Below, in pieces: positions 23,241-31,489 of a DNA stretch of 41,959 nt. Below the pieces are notes generated by a model. It was given only the letters and a program-made list of their open reading frames with translations. It searched no databases and had not been told where the DNA came from. Each line of letters starts with the position of its first letter. Within the stretch, counting starts at the first letter, position 1. The position numbers and the translations under genes are program-made. The stretch comes from Halobacteriales archaeon QS_1_68_17 (lineage in GTDB: Archaea; Halobacteriota; Halobacteria; Halobacteriales; Haloarculaceae). Location: NCBI GenBank assembly GCA_003021105.1, contig PXRG01000009.1:7081-49039 (forward strand). The letters run 5' to 3'.

Positions 23241-24014
23241 TTACTGTTCGCGTGACAGGCGGCCGGAGACGGCCAGCCAGTCCCGCCCGAACACGGCCAG
23301 CGACGCGGCCAGCGCGACGGTCGCGGCGGGGAAGACGACCGCCGCCGGCGTCACCGGGAGCAAAGCGGCGGCGATGAAGGCCATCTGGCCGGCGGCCAGC
23401 CGGCGGCGGAGCCGGCTCTCCGGGAGCGGAAACACGGACCGGCCGCGCCACCGCCGCCACGCCCGGCCCGCGCGGAAACAGTAGCGTGCGGCGCTCAACG
23501 CGAGGTACCAGACCGGGAGCTGTCCCCAGGCGACGCCCACCAGCGGCGCGACCAGGAAGCCGAGCGTGTCGAAGGCGTGGTCGAGTTTCCCGCCCAGGAC
23601 CGTCTCCAGTCCCGCCCGGCGGGCGACGTAGCCGTCGACGAAATCCAGCGCCGCGCCCGCGCCGTAGCAGATGCCGGGCACCCACTGTACCACCGGACCG
23701 GTCGGCGGCACCAGCACGAACCCCGCGACGACGGCGTACAGCACCCCCCGGAGTAGCGTGACGGCGTTGGCCAGCCCCAGCGACGCCCGGATGCGGCCGC
23801 TGACGGTCCGGTTCCGGTCGAGGTGGTACCACAGGAAGCCGACCTCGTAGGCCAGGACCGCGCCGGCGACGGCCAGCCAGCCCGGGCCGCCCGTCGCGGT
23901 CGCCACCTCGTCGAAAAACCGCAGGCCGAGGGCCAGGACCGCCAGCGCGACCGCCGCGACGATCCCCCACTCCAGGCGGAGCCGGCGGGCGACCGCACCG
24001 GGTTCCCCGCTCAT
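23241..24014 (-). CDS. CDP-alcohol phosphatidyltransferase family membrane protein
   Basis: A 257-residue protein with about six membrane helices. The CDP-OH-P transferase signature D-x2-DG-x2-AR-x8-G-x3-D-x3-D is visible at about 123-149: ALDFVDGYVARRAGLETV followed by GGKLDHAFD. The family condenses a CDP-activated lipid or alcohol with a second alcohol at the membrane; in archaea this includes archaetidyl-inositol, -serine and -glycerol synthases. The actual substrate is unknown. The start ATG (24012-24014) overlaps the aldo/keto reductase stop by four bases. It gives the cluster a membrane-lipid or polyol-phosphate aspect. Confidence 0.87.
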   Translation of the reverse strand: MSGEPGAVARRLRLEWGIVAAVALAVLALGLRFFDEVATATGGPGWLAVAGAVLAYEVGFLWYHLDRNRTVSGRIRASLGLANAVTLLRGVLYAVVAGFVLVPPTGPVVQWVPGICYGAGAALDFVDGYVARRAGLETVLGGKLDHAFDTLGFLVAPLVGVAWGQLPVWYLALSAARYCFRAGRAWRRWRGRSVFPLPESRLRRRLAAGQMAFIAAALLPVTPAAVVFPAATVALAASLAVFGRDWLAVSGRLSREQ

Positions 24015-24829
24015 CGTTCGAATCCCGGGTCTTCGAGGGCGTCGATTCGCGCACGCTCGGGGGCCGCGAGCCGGACGCCGGCCGCCGCGGCGTTCTCGAC
24101 GACGTGGTCCTCGTCGACGCTCGACGGGATGGGGACGACCCCTGCCGCGGCGTTCCAGGCGAGGACGACCTGTGCCGTCGTCGCGCCGCGCGCGTCCGCG
24201 ACGTCGGCCAGGACCGGCTCGTCGAGCAGCCCGGGGGCCGACAGTGGCGAGTGGGCCATCACCCTGATTCCGCGGTCGTGGCAGTAGGCCACGAGGGCCG
24301 ACCGCGGCCGGTAGGGGTGCCGTTCGACCTGGACGACCGCCGGCGGCACGCGCGCGAACTCCCGGACCCGTTCGAGTGTCTCGCGGTCGACGTTGCAGAT
24401 TCCGAGCGTGCGCGCCAGCCCGTCGTCGTGGAGGGCCTCCAGCCCGCGCCAGGCCGATTCGAGCGGGACGTCGGCAGCGATGATTTCGCCGTCCTCGTCG
24501 CGGGGGAAGGTCCGTGCCTCCTGCTCGTCGACCGGGAGCGACGCCAGGTCTTCGAGCGGCCCGGTGTAGGCCCAGGCGTCCGGCCAGTGGAGCATGTAAC
24601 AGTCGAAGGCGTCGACGCCCAGTTCCGCCAGGGAGGTCTCGCAGGCCTCCCGGACGTGGACGTGGTTGGTGTTCCAGACCTTCCCGACGAGGGTCAGGGC
24701 GTCGCGGTCGGGGCTCCCCGGGGCGGCCAGAATCGCGCCGATCCGGCGCTCGTTGCCGTACAGTTCAGCCGAGTCGAAGAGCCGGTAGCCGGCGTCGAGC
24801 GCCGCCGCGATGGAGTCGCGACCCGCAGT
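24011..24829 (-). pseudogene. Aldo/keto reductase with missing N-terminus, overlapping the upstream gene
   Basis: The frame shows the reductase core: DSIAAALDAGYRLFDSAELY (with catalytic Asp and Tyr), LTLVGKVWNTNHVH (Lys), CYMLHWPDAW (His), TLGICNVDRETLERV and VPIPSSVDEDHVVENAA. Similarity begins at about 24829; the usual first 15-25 residues (the LGxGT strand) are absent. No ATG or GTG occurs in frame before ATG 24593-24595, which lies after the Asp, Tyr and Lys. The first part overlaps the C-terminal codons of the oxidoreductase (24765-25847) in a different frame. A deletion joining the two genes is the simplest explanation; non-standard initiation is the alternative. From ATG 24595 the ORF is 194 residues. 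Confidence 0.6.
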
Positions 24830-25847
24830 CGTCGACCGGGACGGGGCCGCCGGTCTCGACGGCCCGCTCGACGGCGTTACAGACCGCGACCACGTGCGCG
24901 CCCCGACGGGCGGTGTCCCGGGACGGGCGGCCGGCCGCGACGCTCCGGGCGAGGGCGGCGAGACCGGAAAGCGGCGGCGTCCGCCGGGGCGGGCGCTGGA
25001 GCGGGACCGGCGTGTACGCCCGGCCCGCGCGGCCGAACGAGACGAGGTGCTCCCGGCCGCCGCCGGGGTCGCCCGCGTCGGCCAGGTAGAGCGAGCCGTC
25101 GTCCCCGTGGAGTTCGAGCCCGTAGAACTCCCGGGCGCGGTGCGGGACGTAGGTGCTCGCGGTCAGCCGGACCAGCGGACCGGCCGCGAGGTCCAGCGTC
25201 GCCTCGACGTGGGTGGGCCGCTCCGGGTCGGCGTCGGCCCGGTCGGGGTAGCGGGTGACGGCGTCGGCGGTCCGGACGCGCTCGACGGGCCCGAACCAGG
25301 CGACCAGCAGGGTCAGCGGGTAGACGGCACCGTCGTACAGCGGCCCGACCGCGAGAAACGACGCCGGGCGGTCGTGCCACTCGGTGACCCGGCCGACGTG
25401 GGCCGTGGCCGTGGCGACCCCGACGCGGCCGAGCACCCCCTCGGCCAGCAGCCGTGCGGCGAGTCGCTGGTGGTCGGCCCGGTCGTTGATCGGGGCACAG
25501 CCCAGCGCCAGGTCCCGGTCGGCGGCCAGCGCGACGACCTCGCGGGCCTCGTCGGCGGCCAGCGCGAGGGGTTTCTCGCTGTAGACGCCCGCGCCCGCCT
25601 CGAGACACTGCCGCGTGACCGGGGCGTGGGCGCGGTGGCTCGTCAGGTTCGCCACCAGGTCCGGTTCGACGGCGGCCAGCAACGCCCCCACCTCGTCGTA
25701 GGCGGGGCAGCCGCGGTCGTCGGCCACCGCGCCGGCCCGGTCGGCGTCCGTGTCGGCCACGCCCACCAGCGAGAGGTCGGGAAACGAGTCGAAGTCGGCG
25801 AGGTACCGCTCCGCGACGGCACCACACCCCGCCACCGCCACGTCCAT
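24765..25847 (-). CDS. Gfo/Idh/MocA-family oxidoreductase
   Basis: A 360-residue NAD(P)-dependent oxidoreductase. The N-terminal Rossmann motif is VAVAGCGAVAERYLADF; LVGVADTDADRA ends strand 2, and the family EKP motif lies in GVYSEKPLALAADEAREVV (about 90-108). The C-terminal alpha/beta domain includes GPLYDGAVYPLTLLVAW, with an LELHGDDGSLYL strand near the end. Members act on sugars, inositols and cyclitols. The last about 20 residues (GSRLHRGGARRRLPALRLG) do not look like family sequence and coincide with reductase codons in another frame, so the natural C-terminus may have been lost. First gene of the leftward cluster, divergent from the glycosyltransferase at 25918. Confidence 0.87.
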   Translation of the reverse strand: MDVAVAGCGAVAERYLADFDSFPDLSLVGVADTDADRAGAVADDRGCPAYDEVGALLAAVEPDLVANLTSHRAHAPVTRQCLEAGAGVYSEKPLALAADEAREVVALAADRDLALGCAPINDRADHQRLAARLLAEGVLGRVGVATATAHVGRVTEWHDRPASFLAVGPLYDGAVYPLTLLVAWFGPVERVRTADAVTRYPDRADADPERPTHVEATLDLAAGPLVRLTASTYVPHRAREFYGLELHGDDGSLYLADAGDPGGGREHLVSFGRAGRAYTPVPLQRPPRRTPPLSGLAALARSVAAGRPSRDTARRGAHVVAVCNAVERAVETGGPVPVDDCGSRLHRGGARRRLPALRLG

Positions 25848-25917
25848 AGCCTAGAGGAGGACTGGATTCACAAAAGTCATCCGCCACTCATTTGCCGCCT
25901 GCGGCCGTCTGGCGGGC

Positions 25918-27033
25918 ATGGCGCGGGTGGCCGTCCTGCACAACACGCTCGACCTCCGGGGCGGGGCCGACGCCGTCTGCCTCCACGTCTGCGAGGCCCT
26001 CGGTGCGGTCCACGACGTGACGCTGTTTACCCTCTCGCGGGCGCGACTCGACGACCTGAACGACCTGTTCGACACGGACGCCGACGTGCGCGTCAGCCGC
26101 CCGCCCGGCACGGCTCCGCTCGGCCGCGCGCTGGACGCCGCGGCCGGCCGGATCGGGCCGCAGTTGCCGCTCCGGACCGCTATCCTCGACCGGTACGCGC
26201 GCCGGCACCTCCGGGACGGGTCGTTCGACCTCGCGGTCAGCACCGCCAACGAGGTCGCGCCGCCCGTCCCGTCGGTCCAGTACGTCCACTATCCGCAGTT
26301 CAACCTCGGCCGGATCGGCGAGGGCGGCCGGTGCAACGGGCTCTGGAGCCGGGTCGCCGGCGTCCGGGCGCTCCCCGACGACGCGACGGTGGTGGCAAAC
26401 TCCGGGTGGACCGCCGACGTCGTCGCGCGCATCTACGGCCGGCGGCCCGGCGTCGTCCACCCGCCGGTCGACCCGATTCCCGGGGAGCCGTGGGCGGACC
26501 GCGAGCGCGGGTTCGTCACCGTCGGCCGGATCGCCCCGGACAACCGGACGCTGGACGCCGTCGAGATCGTCGGGGGTGTCCGCGACCGGGGCCACGACGT
26601 CCACCTCCACCTCGTCGGGTCGGCTGGACGCGCCTACGCGGGGTACGTCCGGCGCGTCGAACTGGCGGCGGCCGCCCGCGAGTGGGTACACCTCGAACGG
26701 GCGGTCGACCGGGACCGCCTGGAGGCGCTGCTGGGGAGCCACCGGTACGGCCTCAACGCCAAACCCCGGGAGCACTTCGGGATGGCCGTCGCCGAGTACG
26801 TCGCCGCCGGCATGGTCGCGTTCGCGCCGGACTCGGGCGGCCAGGTCGAGGTGCTCGGCGGCCGCGAGGACCGGCTGTTCTCGTCCGTCGAGGACGCCGT
26901 CGGGACGATCGACGCCGCGCTCCGGTCGGGGGCGCGACCCACACAGCCCCGTGGCCGGTTCGACAGCGACCGGTTCCACCGGGCGATCCGCCGGCGCGTC
27001 CGCGAGCGACTGGCCGGGAGACCGCCGGAGTAA
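25918..27033 (+). CDS. Glycosyltransferase, GT4-like (GT-B fold)
   Basis: A 371-residue glycosyltransferase. The N-terminal half opens MARVAVLHNTLDLRGGADAV and includes YVHYPQFNLGRIGEGG and VVANSGWTADVVARIYG. The C-terminal half has FVTVGRIAPDNRTLDAVEIV, HLHLVGSAGRAYAGY, and the donor-binding stretch HYGLNAKPREHFGMAVAEYV-like sequence with the E-x7-E type Glu pair, then APDSGGQVEVLGG. It probably transfers a sugar from a nucleotide donor at the cytoplasmic face of the membrane. Start ATG 25918, 70 bp from the divergent oxidoreductase. The cluster context suggests glycosylation of the same product. Confidence 0.86.
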   Translation: MARVAVLHNTLDLRGGADAVCLHVCEALGAVHDVTLFTLSRARLDDLNDLFDTDADVRVSRPPGTAPLGRALDAAAGRIGPQLPLRTAILDRYARRHLRDGSFDLAVSTANEVAPPVPSVQYVHYPQFNLGRIGEGGRCNGLWSRVAGVRALPDDATVVANSGWTADVVARIYGRRPGVVHPPVDPIPGEPWADRERGFVTVGRIAPDNRTLDAVEIVGGVRDRGHDVHLHLVGSAGRAYAGYVRRVELAAAAREWVHLERAVDRDRLEALLGSHRYGLNAKPREHFGMAVAEYVAAGMVAFAPDSGGQVEVLGGREDRLFSSVEDAVGTIDAALRSGARPTQPRGRFDSDRFHRAIRRRVRERLAGRPPE

Positions 27034-27060
27034 TGAGCCCCGCGCGTGCCACACCCACCC

Positions 27061-27435
27061 ATGAGCACTGCTGACACGGCGGGCGGCGGATTCGAACTCC
27101 GGACCGAGTCGCTAACGGGACGACACTGGCTGGCGATCGTGCTGGCTGCGGTCACGGGCGCGATCCACCTGTGGCTGGGCGTCTCGTTCATTTCGAGTCC
27201 GCTCGGCTGGTCGTTCCTGATCGCCGGGATCGGCTTTCTCGCGGGCACCGCCGCCGTGCTCGTCGACTACCGGCGGCCGCTCGTCTACCTGCTCGGCGTC
27301 CCCTTCACACTCGGCCAGGTCGTCGCGTGGTACCTCGTCAACGCCCCCGACTTCTCGACGGTCGGGTACGTCGACAAGGCGGTCCAGTTGGCGCTGGTCG
27401 CGGTGCTGGCGTACCTCTACGGACGAGAGTCCTGA
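27061..27435 (+). CDS. Four-helix haloarchaeal membrane protein
   Basis: A 124-residue protein with about four membrane helices from residue 22 onward: LAIVLAAVTGAIHLWLG, GWSFLIAGIGFLAGTAAVLV, LVYLLGVPFTLGQVVAWYLV and KAVQLALVAVLAYLYG. I use ATG 27061 (MSTADTAGGG); an in-frame ATG at 27046 would add only five residues. It lies 27 bp after the glycosyltransferase stop in the same direction and may be co-transcribed. The 3' end overlaps the convergent thiE gene by 19 bp. The family is conserved in haloarchaea but I know no function. Confidence 0.8.
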   Translation: MSTADTAGGGFELRTESLTGRHWLAIVLAAVTGAIHLWLGVSFISSPLGWSFLIAGIGFLAGTAAVLVDYRRPLVYLLGVPFTLGQVVAWYLVNAPDFSTVGYVDKAVQLALVAVLAYLYGRES

Positions 27436-28076
27436 CCGTCCCCGCGGGCACCGTCGACCGTCTCCCGGAGCCGCCGGGTCGCCTCGCGGGGATCGTCGGC
27501 CGCCGTGATCGCGCTGATGACCGCGACGCCGTCGGCCCCGGCCTCGATCACGGGGGCGGCGTTGCCGGGCGTGATTCCGCCGATCCCCACGACCGGGATG
27601 TCCACGGCGTTGGCGATCGCCGCGACCCGTTCGGGGCCGACGGCGTACTCGTCGTCGGGGATGTCGGACTTCGAGTCGGTGGGGTAGACCGCGCCGACGC
27701 CGAGGTAGTCCGCGCCGGCCGCCTCCGCGTCGCGGGCGTCGTCGACGAACGACACCGACCGGCCGATCAGGGCGTCCGGACCCAGCAGTTCGCGGGCCGC
27801 GGGCACCGGCAGGTCGTCGTCGCCGAGGTGGACCCCGTCGGCGGAAAGCGCCAGCGCCAGGTCGACGCGGTCGTTGACCACGAACGCGACCCCGGCCTCG
27901 CGGGTGCGCTCGCGGATGTCCCACCCCACCCGGTACCGCTCCCGGGCGGTGCGGTCCTTCTCGCGGAGCTGCACGACGCCGACGCCGCCCTCGATGGCCG
28001 CCGCGACGACCTCGGGCGTCGAACGGCCCCGCGAACGGCTCGCCCCCGTGACCAGGTAGACGGACCAGTCGACCAT
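27417..28076 (-). CDS. thiE: Thiamine-phosphate synthase
   Basis: A 219-residue TIM-barrel enzyme that joins HMP-PP and HET-P to form thiamine monophosphate. Family motifs are VVQLREKDRTARERY (substrate region), FVVNDRVDLALALSADGVHL followed by GDDDLP, GRSVSFVDDARDAEAAGADY, GVGAVYPTDSKSDI, VGIGGITPGNAAPVIEAGAD and GVAVISAITAADDP. The start ATG 28074-28076 gives MVDWSVYLVTG, matching the first barrel strand; the open frame upstream is non-family. The NMT1-type sensor fragment at 2817-4026 is the other thiamine-like gene in the window, but they are not linked. Confidence 0.95.
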   Translation of the reverse strand: MVDWSVYLVTGASRSRGRSTPEVVAAAIEGGVGVVQLREKDRTARERYRVGWDIRERTREAGVAFVVNDRVDLALALSADGVHLGDDDLPVPAARELLGPDALIGRSVSFVDDARDAEAAGADYLGVGAVYPTDSKSDIPDDEYAVGPERVAAIANAVDIPVVGIGGITPGNAAPVIEAGADGVAVISAITAADDPREATRRLRETVDGARGDGQDSRP

Positions 28077-28288
28077 GCCGGCGAAAACGAACGACGCCGA
28101 CCTGTGTCTTGCGTTCCGCGAGCGCGCCGCGCGGATACGCCGTTGCCCGCGGGCGCGCCGCCGCTCCGGCACACCGCTTTGCTGTCCCGCCGCGCGCCAC
28201 CACCACCGCCCCGCGGACCGTGCCGGCGGACGCCGCGCGCCGGCCGCTGTAGAAAGCCACATGGGGCTCGGGTCCCTCGGGTCCGGCA

Positions 28289-28738
28289 ATGGCGAACACC
28301 GACGCCGACGCCGATGCCGACGCCGACGCCGACGCCGACGCCGGGGACGCGGCCGACCCGGATGCCGACGGCGGGGGGGAGCGGCTGCTGACGCTGGTCG
28401 GGATCGGGCTGGCGCTGGCGCTGGTCGTCGGGGTCGGGATCGCGCTCCTGGCGGCGGCCAGCGGCTCGGGCGGGTCCGCCGACGTGCCCGACGCCACCTG
28501 GACGCTGACGACGGTCAACGACACGCACGTCCGGATCACTCACACGGGCGGCCAGCCGGTGGCGGCCGCGGAGCTGATCGTGACCGTCGACGGCTACGAA
28601 CGGAAGACGACCTGGGAGGGCGAAATCGCGGACGGCGACGCGACGGTCGTCCGTGCCCGCCAGGACCAGCTGGTGCGGCTCTACTGGGACGGGGGCCGGA
28701 CCGACCGCGCGCAACTCGGCCGCTGGCGCGTCGGCTGA
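28289..28738 (+). CDS. Single-span protein with Asp-Ala repeat and pilin-like outer domain
   Basis: A 149-residue protein. Residues 4-18 are an Asp-Ala repeat (DADADADADADADAG). A membrane helix follows at about 33-57 (LLTLVGIGLALALVVGVGIALL), and an outer strand-rich domain has VNDTHVRITHTGGQPVAAAE and LIVTVDGYERKTTWEGE. The outer part resembles the C-terminal domain of archaeal type IV pilins and archaellins, but no class III signal cleavage site is evident. One NDT sequon is present. Function unknown, probably cell surface. Confidence 0.7.
   Translation: MANTDADADADADADADAGDAADPDADGGGERLLTLVGIGLALALVVGVGIALLAAASGSGGSADVPDATWTLTTVNDTHVRITHTGGQPVAAAELIVTVDGYERKTTWEGEIADGDATVVRARQDQLVRLYWDGGRTDRAQLGRWRVG
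28300..28344. repeat. GACGCC hexamer microsatellite inside a coding region
   Basis: About seven near-perfect copies of GACGCC (one with GATGCC) encode the Asp-Ala tract of the gene at 28289. The hexamer period keeps the frame, so copy-number change would alter only the length of the tract. Confidence 0.85.
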
Positions 28739-28789
28739 CCGCGGCATCCGCGGGACGCCCGGCGGGCGACCCTGCCGGTTGCGGCCGGG

Positions 28790-29683
28790 CTACGGAGTTT
28801 CGGTCGGCGTCTCCGTGCCGGCCGCACCGGGTTCCCGGAAGGACCGCTGCTCGGCCTGGAGCGTTCCGATCGTCGCGCTGTCGACGGTCGCGCTGTCGAC
28901 GGTCACGCGGTCGACGACCTGCTCCGCGTCGATCCCGGCCGGCGTCTCGCCGGCGGTCGGCGTCCCCGTCGGCGACTCGCCGGGAGTGACGGTCTCCTCT
29001 TCCTGTCCGACCGAGAGCGTCCCGACCGCCATCGACCGGACGGTCATCTCGTCGACGTCGACGGTCCTGACGACCAGGCCTTCGCCCGGCTGGCCGCCCT
29101 CGACCGCGACGGGCGTCGTCTCGTTGCCGGCAGCGTCCCCGCCGCCGTCCGGGAGTCCCGAAATGAATTCGGCGATGCCGCCGAGGAGACCGCCGTCGGT
29201 GCGCGTCTCCTCGACGGAGAGGTTCTCGACTCGCAGATCGGAGACCGACATCTCGACGATGGTCACGTTGTCCGTCGGACCGACCCCGGCGAGGCCGTCC
29301 CCGGCGTCACCCTCGGGAGTCTGTGCCTGGCCGACCTCCTCCCCGGTCTCGGGGGCGGACGCGGTCTGGAGTCCCTCGAACGACGCGTTCGAGAACGTCA
29401 GGTTCCGAAACGTGACGTTCCGGAGGACGACGTCGTCGTCCTGGCGGGAGAGGTTCAGATCCGCGGCCGATTCGTTCTGTATCTGCAGGTTAGATATGCG
29501 CAACACGCGGATACGAACGTTCTCGACGGTGGTGTTCCCGACCTGGAGCGTCCCGACCTGTGCGTTCCGGACAGTGACCGACGTGGTCGCGTCGGCCGTC
29601 GCGGTCGTGGCTCCGACGGCGGGACCGACTGCCGAGAGAAGGACGATTCCGGCTGCTACCGTGGCCGTTAGTTTTCCGCTCAT
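28790..29683 (-). CDS. Secreted repeat protein with signal peptide
   Basis: A 297-residue exported protein. The signal peptide is about 1-24 (MSGKLTATVAAGIVLLSAVG, cut near VGATTA). The mature part alternates short repeats of hydrophobic/Asn type: TVRNAQVGTLQVGNTTVENV, VLRNVTFRNLTFSNASFEGL and VDSATVDSATIGTLQ, resembling a pentapeptide-like or beta-solenoid fold. Linkers are rich in Gly, Thr and Pro (GESPTGTPTAGETPAG). Many N-glycosylation sequons occur (NTT, NVT, NLT, NAS). The C-terminus ends ETPTETP with no PGF-CTERM helix, so it is probably released or cell-wall associated. Function unknown. Confidence 0.75.
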   Translation of the reverse strand: MSGKLTATVAAGIVLLSAVGPAVGATTATADATTSVTVRNAQVGTLQVGNTTVENVRIRVLRISNLQIQNESAADLNLSRQDDDVVLRNVTFRNLTFSNASFEGLQTASAPETGEEVGQAQTPEGDAGDGLAGVGPTDNVTIVEMSVSDLRVENLSVEETRTDGGLLGGIAEFISGLPDGGGDAAGNETTPVAVEGGQPGEGLVVRTVDVDEMTVRSMAVGTLSVGQEEETVTPGESPTGTPTAGETPAGIDAEQVVDRVTVDSATVDSATIGTLQAEQRSFREPGAAGTETPTETP

Positions 29684-30023
29684 CCCGTCGGGAAAAACGG
29701 GAGACGGCCGAATAAAGGCGCCAAACCGTTTTCGCGGTCCTGCGCGGATTACCCGGCCGCGGCGAAAAGTAACGCGAGCCTATCCGGTCCGGTTTCCGAC
29801 AGGAGAACTGCGCTACGTCGGGAGCCACGCCGGGATCAGTAGCAACTCGTTACGCGCGAACGGCCGGGTGAACTGGCGAAAACGGTCGCGTAACCTCCGG
29901 GTTCCACCCCGGTGGACCGCCGCTGGCGCGGTGCCGGGACGGCGGAATCGCCCGAAAGCGCCGGACGAGCCCGGAATCCGTCCGATACACAGATTGATAA
30001 CGGTGGAGCGCCCACGTTCTTAG
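29684..30023. other. Divergent intergenic region, 340 bp
   Basis: No gene is evident. Toward the secreted protein a TATA-like element (minus strand TTTATTCGG) sits at about 29711-29719. Toward the ATPase gene an element gattgataacgg lies at about 29992-30003, some 21-32 bp from the GTG start. Between them are short partial inverted repeats (accgttttcgcgg at about 29727 and gcgaaaacggtcgcg at about 29877), possibly regulatory. Confidence 0.5.
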
Positions 30024-30773
30024 GTGAAGTGCACATCGGATGGCCCGGAGTCCGGATCGCCGGAGGACCGCGACGTTCCGCTCACGGGGCTGCTCACCGC
30101 CGAGACGCTCGCCGGCTACGGGAGCGTCCTGATCGCGGGGCCGGCGATGAGCGGGAAACAGCGACTCGGACTGGACCTGCTCGCCGACGCGTACGTCGCG
30201 GGCGGGCACCCGCTCTGTGTCTCGACGACCGACGGCGCGGGGACCGTCCGGTCGGTCTTCGCCGACTACTGTCCGCCGGACCGGGCCGGCGACCTGATCG
30301 TCGTCGACTGCGTCGCGGATCGACAGGGCCGCGAGGCCGACGAGATGACCGACAGCGTCGCCACGCCGGGCGACCTCACGGGGATCGCCATGGGCATCTC
30401 CCGGGCCTACGAGTGGCTCTCGGCGGAGCGCACCCGCGGATCGCGGCTCCTGATCGACAACCTCTCGACGGTCGTGATGTACGCGGGCTTCGAGGCCACC
30501 GTCCGGTTTCTCCACGCGACCCAGGCGAAACTAGACCGGACCGGCGGGATCACGATCCAGACGATGAACACCGACGCGCTGGACACCGCCGACAGACAGC
30601 AGGTCATCGAACTGTGCGACGTCGTCGTCGAAACCCGGATCGGGGGGCAGGGCGGTACGGAGTTCCGGATCGGCGGCGTCGACGGCGTCGACCGGGAGTG
30701 GTGGCGCTACGGACGACCCGACCCCGAGCGACGGTGGCGCGGCCGCGACGGAACCGGAGGAGCGTCGCCGTGA
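30024..30773 (+). CDS. RAD55/KaiC-like RecA-superfamily ATPase
   Basis: A 249-residue protein starting at GTG 30024. A degenerate Walker A is visible at about 37-47 (IAGPAMSGKQRLGLDLLADA) and a Walker B at about 142-149 (SRLLIDNLSTVVMY). Other blocks are HPLCVSTTDGAGTVRSVFAD, DLIVVDCVADRQGREADEM and GITIQTMNTDALDTADRQQV. The C-terminal tail is basic (RRWRGRDGTGG). Haloarchaea have many such RAD55-type proteins paired with signalling domains, thought to be regulators rather than recombinases. It overlaps the DICT-domain gene by four bases (GTGA), so the two are translationally coupled. Confidence 0.82.
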   Translation: MKCTSDGPESGSPEDRDVPLTGLLTAETLAGYGSVLIAGPAMSGKQRLGLDLLADAYVAGGHPLCVSTTDGAGTVRSVFADYCPPDRAGDLIVVDCVADRQGREADEMTDSVATPGDLTGIAMGISRAYEWLSAERTRGSRLLIDNLSTVVMYAGFEATVRFLHATQAKLDRTGGITIQTMNTDALDTADRQQVIELCDVVVETRIGGQGGTEFRIGGVDGVDREWWRYGRPDPERRWRGRDGTGGASP

Positions 30774-31489
30774 GGGAACTCCTCGACCACCTCCGGGCCG
30801 ACCAGCTGACGTTTACGCTGTTCAACTACACCGGGTCCGCGGCGCTCCGCGAACGCATCGGGACGCTGCTGGCCGTGCAAAACGCCGTCGTCGTCGAGGA
30901 CACCACCGCCAGCGGGGAGCCGACCGACTTCGGCGTGCTCCACGACGGCGGCCGGGTCTTGGAGATGGCGACGGTCGGGGAACTCCGGGATCGGTGTGAC
31001 GTCCGGACGGCCATCGACGGGACCCGCCCCCCGCAGGTGTTCGAGGAACTCGACGGGGAAACCACCACGGCGCGATCCAAGAGCCGCCGGGAGATGGTCC
31101 GCATCTCGCGGGAGTTCGAACAGCGCGCCTGGCGGGAACGCGAGGGACGACTGGTCAGCGGCTTCCAGGAACTGTCGAGGCTGAGCGTATCGCCCCGTAC
31201 CCGGCATGTCTACGACCGCCTCGCCGGGACCGGCGTCGACGTCACCGTCGTCGGCTACCCGGACGTCGACCTCCCGGACCCGCCGTTCTCCGTCGTCGAG
31301 GACGCCGCCGGCGACCTCCGGGACTACTGGTTCCTGTTCTACGACGGCGGCGGGGCCGACGACCGGAAAGCGACGCTCGTCGCGGAGGAGACCGAACCGG
31401 GCTCGTTTACCGGCTTCTGGACCGTCGACCCGGAGACGGTCGACGACCTGTTCGACCTCGTCCGGGAAGCGTACCCCGACCTCGTTTGA
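30770..31489 (+). CDS. DICT sensory domain protein
   Basis: A 239-residue soluble protein starting at GTG 30770 within the stop of the preceding gene. It begins RELLDHLRADQLTFTLFNYT, the typical DICT domain opening, followed by LLAVQNAVVVEDTTASGEPT, VLHDGGRVLEMATVGEL, VYDRLAGTGVDVTVVGYPDV and WFLFYDGGGADDRKATLVAE, all typical of DICT proteins. DICT is a predicted sensory domain associated with diguanylate cyclases and two-component systems; the ligand is unknown. Coupled with the RAD55-like ATPase, it likely forms a small signalling module (inference). Confidence 0.85.
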   Translation: MRELLDHLRADQLTFTLFNYTGSAALRERIGTLLAVQNAVVVEDTTASGEPTDFGVLHDGGRVLEMATVGELRDRCDVRTAIDGTRPPQVFEELDGETTTARSKSRREMVRISREFEQRAWREREGRLVSGFQELSRLSVSPRTRHVYDRLAGTGVDVTVVGYPDVDLPDPPFSVVEDAAGDLRDYWFLFYDGGGADDRKATLVAEETEPGSFTGFWTVDPETVDDLFDLVREAYPDLV

